Shown here in pieces: positions 1 through 8,466 of a stretch of DNA of 64,000 nucleotides. A model generated the notes under the pieces. It was not told the origin of the DNA. It worked only from the letters and a program-made list of their open reading frames with translations, and did no database searches. Source of the stretch: Deltaproteobacteria bacterium (GTDB lineage: Bacteria; Desulfobacterota; Syntrophobacteria; Syntrophobacterales; Syntrophobacteraceae); assembly GCA_021777755.1 (NCBI GenBank), contig JAJYDE010000015.1, positions 1 through 64,000 on the forward strand, given 5' to 3'. A program made the position numbers and the translations under genes. How positions within the stretch are numbered: position 1 is the stretch's first letter; each line of letters starts with the position of its first letter.

Positions 1-645
1 AACCATCTGCACATGCAGCGGGTTACCGAGCGGTTCAAATTTATTGAAACCGGCCTGGAGATAGATTTGATGCCCCAAGAGGCCTTCGCTCGTGAAAACA
101 GTTCCGCCGGCCGCGTTACTTCGCTCGTGGCATTCCGGTGTTATCTTCCCAAGCCGCATACGGTTTATCTGCCTCCCGTGTATGAAAACAGCCTGCGAGC
201 CATCTATTCCCGGCTCGATGATCGGCGCACCATACGTGTTTCGGACAAGAGGCCGCCCGAGGGTTCGACCTCCGAGGCTTCCCGGCAAATTTTTGATTTC
301 GCTCAGGTGGCGCGGCTTACCATCACGGCGACGGGAGAAGATTTCGAGTCTTTTTTCCGGGAGTTGGAAACGGATATTTTAAAGGGCACAATCAAAGTGC
401 TCCAGGTTCATCTGAACCTTTCCCTGCCATGGGTGGGGAGCGCGGTGGAAGTGCTGCGCGCCAGGGGCTATTTTTTTGGAGCGCTTCTGCCGCGCTGGTT
501 TGGCGAAGACGCCATAATGATGCAAAAGCTCACAGACAACCCCGTATGGGAAAACATTCTATTATTTTCCGACCAGGCCAGGGAACTCCTGGAAATAATC
601 AGGAATGACCGGGAGGCGGTTGCCTCTTTTCAAACCAGGCCGTGA
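1..645 (+). CDS. Hypothetical protein, C-terminal part (cut by window edge)
   Basis: The frame is open from base 1, so the gene probably begins before the window; the first in-window ATG is at 13. The visible 214 residues carry no motif that I can assign with certainty. The last 60 residues (LPWVGSAVEVLRARGYFFGALLPRWFG, split here as LPWVGSAVEVLRARG then YFFGALLPRWFG) resemble the end of GNAT-type acetyltransferases that often sit beside partner-switch kinases in related bacteria; that comparison is from memory. The 3' end overlaps the 3' end of the convergent kinase gene by 47 bases. The overlap and the shared neighbourhood suggest a link to the signalling operon, but this is inference. Confidence 0.55.
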   Translation, partial: NHLHMQRVTERFKFIETGLEIDLMPQEAFARENSSAGRVTSLVAFRCYLPKPHTVYLPPVYENSLRAIYSRLDDRRTIRVSDKRPPEGSTSEASRQIFDFAQVARLTITATGEDFESFFRELETDILKGTIKVLQVHLNLSLPWVGSAVEVLRARGYFFGALLPRWFGEDAIMMQKLTDNPVWENILLFSDQARELLEIIRNDREAVASFQTRP

Positions 646-1027
646 GAACGTTTGCCCCGTTCAGGTATTGGTAGGTCAGATCGCTTGTCATTTGCTTTAC
701 AAGGAAAATTCCGACCCCTCCGATTTCGCGGCTGTCGATGTCCAGGGTCAAGTCCGGGTCCGCCCGCTCCAGGGGATTGAAGGGCCTGCCCCAATCTTTT
801 ACGGTCAGGCGGAACTTTTCGGAACTTAGGATTTCACAGGCGACTTCAATTTCGCCTTCTCGATCCGGATAGGCGTAGTGAATGACATTGACAAGGATTT
901 CCTCCAACACCAGCTCGGCCATCGGGATCAACTCCAGCAGACCCTCTTCGCGCTCCATTTCTTCGGCGACGAAAGATCGCAGAGGTCCAAACGAATCCAT
1001 GCGGGCGGGCAGGCGCAAGGTCACCAT
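599..1027 (-). CDS. RsbW-like anti-sigma regulatory kinase (HATPase_c_2)
   Basis: A 142-residue single-domain GHKL ATPase. The N box is ELVLEEILVNVIHYAY, the G1 box is VKDWGRPFNP and the G2 box is IGGVGIFLVKQM, all in the order expected for RsbW/SpoIIAB-type serine kinases. Family members phosphorylate a STAS antagonist and sequester a sigma factor or other partner. It starts 7 bases after the stop of the STAS gene, so the two are almost surely translated together. It is the last gene of the minus-strand operon that begins with the binding protein at 4348. No sigma factor lies next to it, so the output partner is unknown. Confidence 0.9.
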   Translation of the reverse strand: MVTLRLPARMDSFGPLRSFVAEEMEREEGLLELIPMAELVLEEILVNVIHYAYPDREGEIEVACEILSSEKFRLTVKDWGRPFNPLERADPDLTLDIDSREIGGVGIFLVKQMTSDLTYQYLNGANVLTAWFEKRQPPPGHS

Positions 1028-1034
1028 GAGAGTC

Positions 1035-1367
1035 TCACGAATTGGCTAGAGCCGTTTCCAGGCAGTCGTGGATCTTAAACATCGAACCAAAGCCGGAAAT
1101 GGAGAAAACATGTGCCACATTGGGGGTAAGCGAGCTGAAAGAAATCGTTCCTCCGGCGGCCTTAACCTTCTTGCCCACCACGAGGATGCTCCGTAGACCC
1201 GCGCTGCTCATATATTCGAGCTCCTTGAGGTCTACGATGAAGGCCGATTCCCCCTGCCCGATCCATTCCAGGCAAGACTTTTCGAATTCGGGTGCGGTGG
1301 TGGCGTCCATTCGGCCCGCCACCGTAACGATAAAGAAGCTGTCCTGCTTTCGGCCGTTTACATCCAT
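1035..1367 (-). CDS. STAS-domain anti-sigma factor antagonist
   Basis: A 110-residue STAS protein of the SpoIIAA/RsbV type. The phosphorylation loop reads LEYMSSAGLRSIL, placing the acceptor serine at about residue 55. The frame is open further upstream, but that stretch lies within the 3' end of the phosphatase gene; the ATG at 1367 has a strong AGGGAGA ribosome site just before it and gives a normal STAS length. In the family the unphosphorylated form binds the kinase and frees its partner; the phosphatase upstream would dephosphorylate it and the kinase downstream would phosphorylate it. Confidence 0.92.
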   Translation of the reverse strand: MDVNGRKQDSFFIVTVAGRMDATTAPEFEKSCLEWIGQGESAFIVDLKELEYMSSAGLRSILVVGKKVKAAGGTISFSSLTPNVAHVFSISGFGSMFKIHDCLETALANS

Positions 1368-1410
1368 GGCATTTCTCCCTTCTTGCGCCTTCTTTAAGAA
1401 CGCGTCATTA

Positions 1411-3348
1411 TCAAACTTTGGGTCCGGTGAACCAGATGGCGAGCAAGGTGATGTCATCGGCCTGTGGAACTCCGGATGAAAAGGTTTTAACCGATTGCAA
1501 AATCCTGCTCGCAATCCCGTCGGCGGAAAGCGAGGCGCAGGACTCGATTTGGTCAAGCAGCTTCGAATCGGAATAGAACTCGCCGGCGCTGTTAATCGCC
1601 TCGGTCACCCCGTCCGTATAGACGATGAGTTTATCTCCGGGCTGCAGCAGGGTCTCCATGGTCTCGTAAGAGGCCTCCTCGTTTACTCCCAGCAGAAAAC
1701 CATCCGGAACGATGAGCCTTTCGGGCCGAGCTCCCCGCCTTAGCAGAAAAGGGTGCTCGTGGCCCGCGTTGGAATACCTGAGGCGGCCCGAGCGCAGATC
1801 GAGAATCCCGCAAAAAAGAGTCACGAACATCATCGAGTCGTTGCCGCCACACAGCTCGTGATTGCACTTGAGCAGCACCTCGGAGGGCGACATGCCCTTT
1901 TCGGCAATGCCTTTCAGCAGCGTCTTGGTCACCGCCATGAAAAGAGCCGCGGGAATGCCTTTATCCGAAACATCGCCCACGGTGAAAAACAACTGGTCCT
2001 CGTCGATAAGGAAGTAATCGTAGAGATCCCCCCCGATGTGTCTTGCCGGTTCGAGCCTTGCGGCTATATCCACCCGGGCGTTGCCCGGCAGGGGCGGGAA
2101 GACCTTGGGTAGAAAGCTCATTTGAATTCGGCTGGCGATTTTCAGTTCCGACTCCATCCTCTCCCTGGCCGCCGTGGTCTGGGTGAGGTTTTCGATGTAG
2201 TCCTTCAGAGCTACCCGCATGCCTTCGAAAGAACGCGCAAGCGCTCCGACTTCATCCCTTCTTTTGATGTCCGGAAGAGTGGCGTCGAGATTTCCGCGGG
2301 CAATCTCAAGTGTGGTGGCGGAAAGATCTATTATCGGTTTTGAAATCCGCCTGGCGATCAAAAGGACGATCAGGGCCAGGAGCAAGACCCCGCAAATCCC
2401 GATAACGATCACCATGCGGCCGAAGCGCAATACGTCCGCGAGCAGTTCATGTTCGGGCGTGACGATCCCGATGGACCATCCTATCGAAGGAAGAGGCGTG
2501 TAGTAGAGCCAGCATTTGCCAGAATAGAGGAGCCCCCGGGGTAGTTCCACGAATCCTTCGCCGCCCGCGATCATCTTCTGGCCGATCAGGCGAAGAAAAT
2601 TGCTGTGTTTGGCCTCGGCAATACTGAATATGGAATTGGTCATGATCATGCCGCTTATCGGATGGGTTACGAACACCCCGTTTCGCGAGATGAGAAAGGC
2701 GTAGCCGGATTTGTAGATCCGGGTGGAGGAGACGATTTTTCTCAGCCCGTCGAGGGCCACATCGGCGGTCACAACACCCTGAAATTTCCTTTTGCCGTTC
2801 AGTTCCTTGTGGAAAGGAACTGAAAAAGTGGCCATCAGTTTGTTCCCCCCGCCTTTGTCGTAATAGGGCTCGGTCCACTGCGGGCGGTCGAGTTCCCTTG
2901 GAATCTGATACCAGTCCATGGTGAAATAGTCGTAGTGAGCGCCACCGAGCATTATGTCGGTAAGAACCCCGTTTTTCCCCCTGTAGCAATAAGGGGCGAA
3001 GTAGTGCTTCCCCGGTTCGAAAGCCTCGGGTTCAAAGGCAATGGCCGCCCCGAAAATTTCAGGATTTGTGGCAAGCATTTGCCGCGGAAGCAAGCTCAGA
3101 TCCGAAGCCTTATAGTAGCCCGAGGTAAGAAGGGCCGCATAGTTTAGAGGAACTTTTTCCACGCCCCGCAACACCGACTCGATTTGATAGGCCGCCGCAT
3201 GGGTTGCATTTCGCCCGTTCATCTCGACAAAATGCATCATGGAGGATTTGGATGAAAAATAGACATAGGCGAAGGCGGACACAAAAACGGCCATTGTGCC
3301 CGAGAGGGTGAAAAGGACGAGTTTGAATGCGATGCCTCTATTTTTCAT
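1411..3348 (-). CDS. Membrane SpoIIE-type PP2C phosphatase with Cache sensor and HAMP
   Basis: A 645-residue sensor phosphatase. Order: a transmembrane helix at about residues 7-27, a large periplasmic dCache-like domain to about 300, a second helix (VIVIGICGVLLLALIVLLIA, about 315-335), a HAMP linker starting ARRIS, a short coiled region, then a SpoIIE/PP2C catalytic domain. Catalytic motifs include GGDLYD, VGDVSDKGIPAALFMA, YSNAGHEHP, VYTDGVTEA and QADDITLLAI. It would dephosphorylate the STAS protein encoded 43 bases downstream in response to a periplasmic cue. An ATG twelve bases further upstream (3360) is equally in frame; either start overlaps the stop of the binding-protein gene, so the two genes are translationally coupled. 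Confidence 0.9.
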   Translation of the reverse strand: MKNRGIAFKLVLFTLSGTMAVFVSAFAYVYFSSKSSMMHFVEMNGRNATHAAAYQIESVLRGVEKVPLNYAALLTSGYYKASDLSLLPRQMLATNPEIFGAAIAFEPEAFEPGKHYFAPYCYRGKNGVLTDIMLGGAHYDYFTMDWYQIPRELDRPQWTEPYYDKGGGNKLMATFSVPFHKELNGKRKFQGVVTADVALDGLRKIVSSTRIYKSGYAFLISRNGVFVTHPISGMIMTNSIFSIAEAKHSNFLRLIGQKMIAGGEGFVELPRGLLYSGKCWLYYTPLPSIGWSIGIVTPEHELLADVLRFGRMVIVIGICGVLLLALIVLLIARRISKPIIDLSATTLEIARGNLDATLPDIKRRDEVGALARSFEGMRVALKDYIENLTQTTAARERMESELKIASRIQMSFLPKVFPPLPGNARVDIAARLEPARHIGGDLYDYFLIDEDQLFFTVGDVSDKGIPAALFMAVTKTLLKGIAEKGMSPSEVLLKCNHELCGGNDSMMFVTLFCGILDLRSGRLRYSNAGHEHPFLLRRGARPERLIVPDGFLLGVNEEASYETMETLLQPGDKLIVYTDGVTEAINSAGEFYSDSKLLDQIESCASLSADGIASRILQSVKTFSSGVPQADDITLLAIWFTGPKV

Positions 3349-4348
3349 GGGCGGCGGCACAATTGCGGATCAGGTTGGAAAAAGTCGGAACGCGTTGAAT
3401 CATTGCGTTTCTCATAAGTTCACGACAGATAGCCATGTAGTCGCTTTTCTTCACTTGCTCGGGACAACCTCCGGGCGGGGGCAGGTCGATGACCTTGCGC
3501 ATGTGGGAGAGCATCCACTTTTGATGGGGCCGGTTGGTAGCTATTTGAGCTTTCCTGACATATTTCATGACGATGTCGAGGGCCTTCCGCGGATGAGCAA
3601 AAGCGTATCTCCAGCCCTGAAGGGAGGCCTGAACGAACAGCCGGCAGGTTTGGGGGTCTTTTTTAAGCGTGGCCTCCATGCAGTAAATACCATCTTCGGG
3701 CACATTGAACCCCAGGCCGGAAAGATTGAACACCCGCAGCTGGCTGGAATCCACGCCCGCCTGCAAAAGGGTGTGATACTCGTTGTAGAGCATGGCCGAG
3801 ACCACATCCACCCCGCCGCGCAGGAAAAGATTGACCGACCATGACTGGGGAACAACTTTTACGTGCACGCCATATTTTTTGAAAAGAGCCTTGGGCATGA
3901 TACTGAGTTCCCCGCCCCAAAGGCCGACTCTTTTCCCGTCCATGTCATGAATGGTCTTGATACCGGAGTCCCGTCTGGCAATCAGCACTTGAGAGGAACC
4001 GGTGACAATCTGCCCTATGTTGACAAGTTTGGCCCCCTTTGCCCTCTCCACGATAGCGGTTGAAAGAAACATAGTTGCAAACTCGACCGAACCCTTTTCA
4101 AGCAGGGCGGCCGAAGGCATGGTCGGGCCGCCTTCAAGGATTTTGACATTGAGGCCTCGGGCGGCGTAGAAGCCCTTTTCAAAGGCCACGTAATAGCCGG
4201 CGAACTGCGCCTGGGGCGCCCAGTGGGGTACAAAAAGAATCGGTTTGGCATCGGGTGCGGCCGGTGGCAGCGCGGCCCAGACACGGACGGCGGCCATTAA
4301 AACCACGACCGGCAAAAAACCGGCTAGGCCGCGCAAGAGTCGCATCAT
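3338..4348 (-). CDS. Periplasmic NMT1/THI5-type substrate-binding protein
   Basis: A 336-residue ABC-type solute-binding protein. The ATG at 4348 gives a typical signal peptide (MMRLLRGLAGFLPVVVLMAA, cleavage near VWAA); an upstream in-frame ATG at 4408 would put 20 polar residues before it. The mature part has the NMT1/THI5 pattern: PILFVPHWAPQAQFAGYYVA, EKGFYAARGL, VEFATMFLSTAI and MDGKRVGLWGG. Members of this family bind pyrimidine precursors, taurine, sulfonates or similar small ligands. No permease or ATPase gene is nearby. Instead the gene overlaps the phosphatase gene, which suggests a ligand sensor feeding the partner switch and not a transporter part. Confidence 0.88.
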   Translation of the reverse strand: MMRLLRGLAGFLPVVVLMAAVRVWAALPPAAPDAKPILFVPHWAPQAQFAGYYVAFEKGFYAARGLNVKILEGGPTMPSAALLEKGSVEFATMFLSTAIVERAKGAKLVNIGQIVTGSSQVLIARRDSGIKTIHDMDGKRVGLWGGELSIMPKALFKKYGVHVKVVPQSWSVNLFLRGGVDVVSAMLYNEYHTLLQAGVDSSQLRVFNLSGLGFNVPEDGIYCMEATLKKDPQTCRLFVQASLQGWRYAFAHPRKALDIVMKYVRKAQIATNRPHQKWMLSHMRKVIDLPPPGGCPEQVKKSDYMAICRELMRNAMIQRVPTFSNLIRNCAAAHEK

Positions 4349-4515
4349 TCCGTTTGCCCCCGTGTCGCCGTAATGGATGTGTCCGCGGTGGTAAAATGAC
4401 CCGGTCAAGGTCGAAGTGCCACTCTACAACATGCCGGCCACTAAAGCAACAGGGGCAACCCGGCACGCGGGGCAATCGTATGAAATTGAACCTTGGGCCG
4501 GTTTCCGGACGGACT

Positions 4516-5286
4516 CTAGCGCGGATGTAGTGATCGAAAAAGACTTAGAAGGTTTTGCGGGAGCACTCGTATCAATCCTCCGCGCGGACAGTCGATGTCG
4601 GCAATGAGCAGGAATGCAACAGAGACCACCAGGGGGAAAATGATGAGAAACACGGCTTTTCGGGGGGACCTCGCACCATAGCCGATCATGAGGTTGGATA
4701 AGGCGGCGATGGCAAACATGAGTGCCCATGCCGCTGCGGGAATCCGGTTGATCCAGGCCGCCAGGGTGTACCCCCTGGAGTTCAAGACGTCGTTCATACC
4801 TTTTGCCGCCAGGGCGGTTACCGCCTGGGGCCGGGCCACGGCATCGGCCCGAACCACCTCCCACATCCCGGACTCCAATTTGGCAGTTCGGGCGCCTATT
4901 TGCCGAAGGCGGCGCCCATCCAGTGTTTCATAGAATTCAATACGTTTATCGAGGTATTCGAGTAGCAAGGCCCTAGCCCTCGCCGAATCCGCCGCAGACA
5001 GCAACTCAACTCCCAGGTATTCCGTGCCGATGGCGTTGGCTTCTTCCGCTTCGCAATTTCTACGCAGGTCGTAGCGACCGAGGGCCATCGAAAAGCTGAA
5101 CCCGATGATCAACCCGAGCAATGTCAGGGTTGCGGCCAGGACAACATCGAAATCCTTGCGGGTTTCACTTTCCAAGGGGTGGCGGCCGGCACCGACGGCC
5201 TTTCCAACCCACACGGAAAATGACAGTGACAAATAAGAGAGGGCGAAAAGGAGCAGTGGATGATCCGTGAGTCTAAGCATGCGCAT
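4516..5286 (-). CDS. Bestrophin-like membrane protein (DUF4239 type)
   Basis: A 256-residue integral membrane protein with two hydrophobic segments near the N terminus (LLLFALSYLSLSFSVWVG and VVLAATLTLLGLIIGFSFSM) and two near the C terminus (AAWALMFAIAALSNLMIGYG and AVFLIIFPLVVSVAFLLIAD), separated by a soluble helical stretch. The motif IIGFSFSMALGRYDLRR followed by EEANAIGT is characteristic of the DUF4239 / bestrophin-like family. The family may form anion channels, but its function is not established. The gene is monocistronic as far as can be seen. Confidence 0.78.
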   Translation of the reverse strand: MRMLRLTDHPLLLFALSYLSLSFSVWVGKAVGAGRHPLESETRKDFDVVLAATLTLLGLIIGFSFSMALGRYDLRRNCEAEEANAIGTEYLGVELLSAADSARARALLLEYLDKRIEFYETLDGRRLRQIGARTAKLESGMWEVVRADAVARPQAVTALAAKGMNDVLNSRGYTLAAWINRIPAAAWALMFAIAALSNLMIGYGARSPRKAVFLIIFPLVVSVAFLLIADIDCPRGGLIRVLPQNLLSLFRSLHPR

Positions 5287-5670
5287 AAACCCCGCAGGTA
5301 TTTACCTTGCGATTTGTAACGGCGTTTGAAACGCCCCCCCCCGTCCCGGCAGTTTTGAAAGGGGAAGGAGCAAGAGCCACAAGTCCGCACTTGAAAGTTG
5401 AATCGTATCGCACCGCATGTGAAGCCGGTGGTTCCGAGAAATTAAACATTATTTCCGCCTTCGCCCGCGGGTTTAAGCTCATCGGGCCAGGAGCGGACAT
5501 GCCGCAAAGGTGCCCCGCTACGTTTCGCCCCGGCCCGAGTCTGTCAAGGCGCCCCTATTCCTTCCGGTTTTGCACGAGTTTTGCGAGAATTAGAAATCCC
5601 CCCGGCCCTCGGTTGATTGGGGACGGGGGGATGATCGCGCGCCTGCCGGGCCGATAAAACGACAGATCGT
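5287..5670. other. Intergenic stretch without a convincing gene
   Basis: Between the start of the bestrophin-like gene and the stop of the selenoprotein gene. A short C run occurs near 5333-5342. Open frames on both strands here look compositional, and I see no clear terminator. Confidence 0.5.
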
Positions 5671-7035
5671 CTAAGACCTGCCGAGTTGATGTAATTTCTG
5701 CAAAGCCTGTTCGGCGGCAATCGTGATGGGTTCGGCGCTTGGTTCCGAGGAGATGTCGGGGTTGCAGGCGGAGGTGAAGGTCGTAAGCTCCGCAATGGTT
5801 TTTCCCGCGAGGATGAAGGCGGTGACGGCGTCGATCTCTCTTGCCGGGGCCACCGCATGGCTCACAATCTGGCCGCCGAGGAGCTTCTGAGTCTTTTTGT
5901 CGAAAACGAGCTTGATTTTCCAGGGTTTCATCCCGGGGATCATCGCGTGCTTGCTCCTCGAGTCAACGGTTGCGCTCACGGTCTCGAAGCCTTCCCGGGC
6001 GGCATGTTCCTCGGAAAGGCCGGTGGCGCTCACCGTCATGTCAAACATCTTGCACCCCCCGGCATCCAACACCCCCGGGAACTCTACATCATAGCCGGCA
6101 AGGCGTTTGGCAGCCAGGCGCCCCTGCATTACCGCGGGTCCGCGGAGTCTGCCGGGAGTCGGTTTTCGGGTAATGAAATTGATTTTTTCAACGCAATCGC
6201 CACCGGCCAGAATATCCGGATCGGAGGTCTCCTGATATTTGTTGACCTTTATGCCAAACCGGCCCATCTCCAGCCCGATTTGTTCGGCCAGTTCGACGTT
6301 TCCGCGAGCGCCAACGTTTACAACCACCATATCGGCATCGAGGGTTTCCCCCGATCCCAACAGGACGCCGGTGACTTTGCCATTGCGTCCGAGCAGTTTT
6401 TCGGCTTTTTGATTGGTGAGAATTCCAAGCCCCTTGTCTTCGAGGTAGGACTGAACCAGGTCGGCCATATCCTTGTCGAGCATCAGGGGAAGCGTACGGT
6501 TCATGAATTCCACCACGGTGATATTGAGCTTTCGCTCCATGTTTTCAGCCAGAAGCGAGGCGATTTCCATGCTGATGAACCCCGCGCCTATTAATACGAT
6601 ATTGACGACCTCTTTGTCGGCTATGCGGGATTTGATTTTCTCCGCATCCGGAAGACCTCGCAAGGTCATAACGCCATCGAGGTCTATTCCTTCAATGGGC
6701 GGCATGATGGGGCTTGCCCCGGTGGCCAGATAAAGCTTGTCGTAGCTGAATAGGTCGCCACCGGAGACAAAAACATTTTTGGCCACTGGATCGATCCTGG
6801 TCACTTCGCCTTTTACGACCCCGATTCCGGCGCCTTCGAGCATTTTGTCCGCAACAACGATGGATTGTCCTGTGGCCAGCCCGGCCACAACGTGAGGAAG
6901 AGCTCACCTTACGATAAAGAACTCTTCTTTGCGAATAACTGTAACGTCAACTTCAGGCATGAGCTTTTTTGCCAGCATGGCCGCCGGTCCGCCTGAACCG
7001 CTGCATCCAACGATCACCAATTTTTCTCCGCTTTT
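5671..7035 (-). CDS. Selenocysteine-containing FAD/NAD(P) disulfide oxidoreductase (CoA-disulfide reductase/NADH oxidase family)
   Basis: Two abutting frames joined by one TGA (6904-6906) make a single 454-residue protein. The first part has the FAD-binding start LVIVGCSGSGGPAAMLAKKL and ends FFIVR; the second resumes at once as ALPHVVAGLATGQSI and continues through VFVSGGDLFSYDKLYLATGASP, the NAD-binding VLIGAGFISMEIASLLAE, ILAGGDCVE and a C-terminal dimer domain. In CoA-disulfide reductase and NADH-oxidase relatives the codon at this place (about residue 43) encodes the redox-active cysteine, so TGA at codon 44 is best read as selenocysteine. A hairpin fitting a bacterial SECIS follows. The start is GTG at 7035 with an AAGGAG site six bases upstream. 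Downstream of a DUF5320 gene on the same strand. Confidence 0.88.
6871..6906 (-). promoter_or_regulatory. Selenocysteine UGA codon and SECIS-like hairpin
   Basis: TGA lies at 6904-6906 on the minus strand. Twenty-one bases after it begins the loop of a perfect hairpin at 6889-6871: stem TGTGGCC, loop GGGCT, stem GGCCACA. A guanine at the first loop position and a UGA-to-loop distance between about 16 and 37 nt match the accepted description of bacterial SECIS elements read by SelB. Seen in sequence; the function is inferred. Confidence 0.8.
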
Positions 7036-7153
7036 CACGTCAATCTCCTTCGAATCGCAGCCCCTTAAACCCATGTCCCCCCCCCCTCCCATTGTGCGCA
7101 GGGGAGCACCACACCGCTTGCAAAAACACCTTCCCGGCTAATGAACGTCCCGT

Positions 7154-7498
7154 TCAGCCCTGGTCCAGCTTTTGAATACGCCGCCTGATGCCGTCGAGGA
7201 TTTTTTCAAAATATCCGGCCATGGCCTTCAGGGTGTCCAATCCGGTTTCAGACTCGACGTCGAGGGCCGAAGCCGCATCGGGGCCGAAGCCGAATCCGGG
7301 CGAGCGCCGCTGTCGGCCGATACCGTTACTGAAGAACCTGTTTTTCCAACCACGGCCCCCGCCACCGCCCCTACCGGGGAAACCCTCATTTGAGAAACCG
7401 TTGACCGCCCCGCGCCCGCCAAAGCCCGTGCAGGCACCTCTCATGGCGCCCGTCATGGGGCCCGCCCCCCTCGGTCCACTTCCATCAAAACCAGGCAT
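7154..7498 (-). CDS. Small glycine-rich DUF5320-type protein
   Basis: A 114-residue protein that opens MPGFDGSGPRGAGPMTGAMR, the typical start of DUF5320 proteins (MPxxDGTGPxGxGPxTGR), then a Gly/Arg-rich middle and a charged helical tail ending DGIRRRIQKL. The family is common in anaerobes next to NifX/NifB-like iron-molybdenum cofactor proteins; one such gene is divergently transcribed at 7875. Biochemical role unknown. The selenoprotein gene lies 118 bases downstream on the same strand and may share its transcript. Confidence 0.82.
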   Translation of the reverse strand: MPGFDGSGPRGAGPMTGAMRGACTGFGGRGAVNGFSNEGFPGRGGGGGRGWKNRFFSNGIGRQRRSPGFGFGPDAASALDVESETGLDTLKAMAGYFEKILDGIRRRIQKLDQG

Positions 7499-7874
7499 TT
7501 CGAATTCCTCCTTTCGTAAAGATTTCCCGCCGAGGGATAAGATTTACAATCTTCGTGCCATAGGCCGCTGCATCCCGGAAAGGGAAGCCAAAGGAGTTAC
7601 CACGGCCACCGAAGCCAAACTTGCCCAACACCTTTTGCAAACGGGGTCGATCGGACTTGGCCCCGCCATTTGCCCGTAAATTCGGGCGCGTTTAAAGTGG
7701 AAACAATTTGCACTCCTTACAGGGGGCGACAGGCGCCCTTCCCTGCCGCGCCGGTTTGAACAGATAAGGTTGGAGAAGGCTGCCGGCAAGTCGGGCGGCA
7801 GATGGCCCGCTTTTTGATACTTTCGGAACAACCCGGACGGGGGCTGTGGGAAATCGGAATTGAAGGAGATGCGT
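7499..7874. other. Divergent intergenic region with a repeated 14-mer
   Basis: Promoter region between the DUF5320 gene (minus) and the NifX-like gene (plus). It contains GGAAACAATTTGCA at 7699-7712, which differs by one base from GGAAACAAATTGCA at 9543-9556, also upstream of a plus-strand gene. The GG and GC doublets are nine bases apart, one fewer than a normal sigma-54 promoter. No gene is apparent. Confidence 0.4.
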
Positions 7875-8432
7875 ATGGTGGCCATCCCGGTCTTTCGCGG
7901 CCGCGTAGCGCCCGTACTCGATTGGTGCTCGAAGATTCTGATAGTCACGGAGGAAGGGCCGGACAGCACGGCAGGCCGCGAATTCGACGTGAAGGAAGAC
8001 AGCCGTTTCGGCCTGATGCGAACCCTTAAACAGCAGGGCATCGATACGGTGATCTGCGGGGCGCTCAGCCCGGAGATGCTCATCTACGGCGAAGGCATGG
8101 GCATTAGAATCATCCACGGAATTGCCGGGGATGTGGGAGAAATCCTCGGGGCATATCGCCAAGGCGTACTCGACAGCCCCCGCTACTGGCTCCCTGGATG
8201 CCGGGGGGTGCGACGCTACAAGGGCGGTGGTAAATGCGCGGCGGGCCTTGAAGGTGGCGGGTCAGGATCAGGGAGGAAGGCAACCGGAGGGCCGGGGGGC
8301 CGATGTATCTGCCCGAAATGTGGCAAATCAGTTGTCCATGAACGTGGAATTCCGTGCTCCCGGCTGCGCTGCCCCGAGTGCTCGACCGCCATGGCCAGGA
8401 AGGCGGATTGGATGTCCGGCCAAACCTCATGA
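7875..8432 (+). CDS. NifX/NifB-like iron-molybdenum cofactor domain fused to a zinc ribbon
   Basis: 185 residues. The first ~105 are a dinitrogenase iron-molybdenum cofactor-binding domain (MVAIPVFRGRVAPVLDWC, REFDVKEDSRFG, TVICGALSPEM, GIAGDVGEIL). A Gly/Lys-rich linker follows, then a C-terminal ribbon with two cysteine pairs (CICPKCGKS and CSRLRCPECST). The ATG at 7875 is favoured because AAGGAG at 7863-7868 sits six bases before it; in-frame TTG (7860) and ATG (7869) are alternatives. Proteins of this family bind Fe-S/Mo clusters or their precursors; here no nif genes are near, so a general metal-cluster role is likelier than nitrogen fixation. Confidence 0.8.
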   Translation: MVAIPVFRGRVAPVLDWCSKILIVTEEGPDSTAGREFDVKEDSRFGLMRTLKQQGIDTVICGALSPEMLIYGEGMGIRIIHGIAGDVGEILGAYRQGVLDSPRYWLPGCRGVRRYKGGGKCAAGLEGGGSGSGRKATGGPGGRCICPKCGKSVVHERGIPCSRLRCPECSTAMARKADWMSGQTS

Positions 8433-8466
8433 AGTTTCGTCGATTCCAACCAGGAGTTACATCGTT

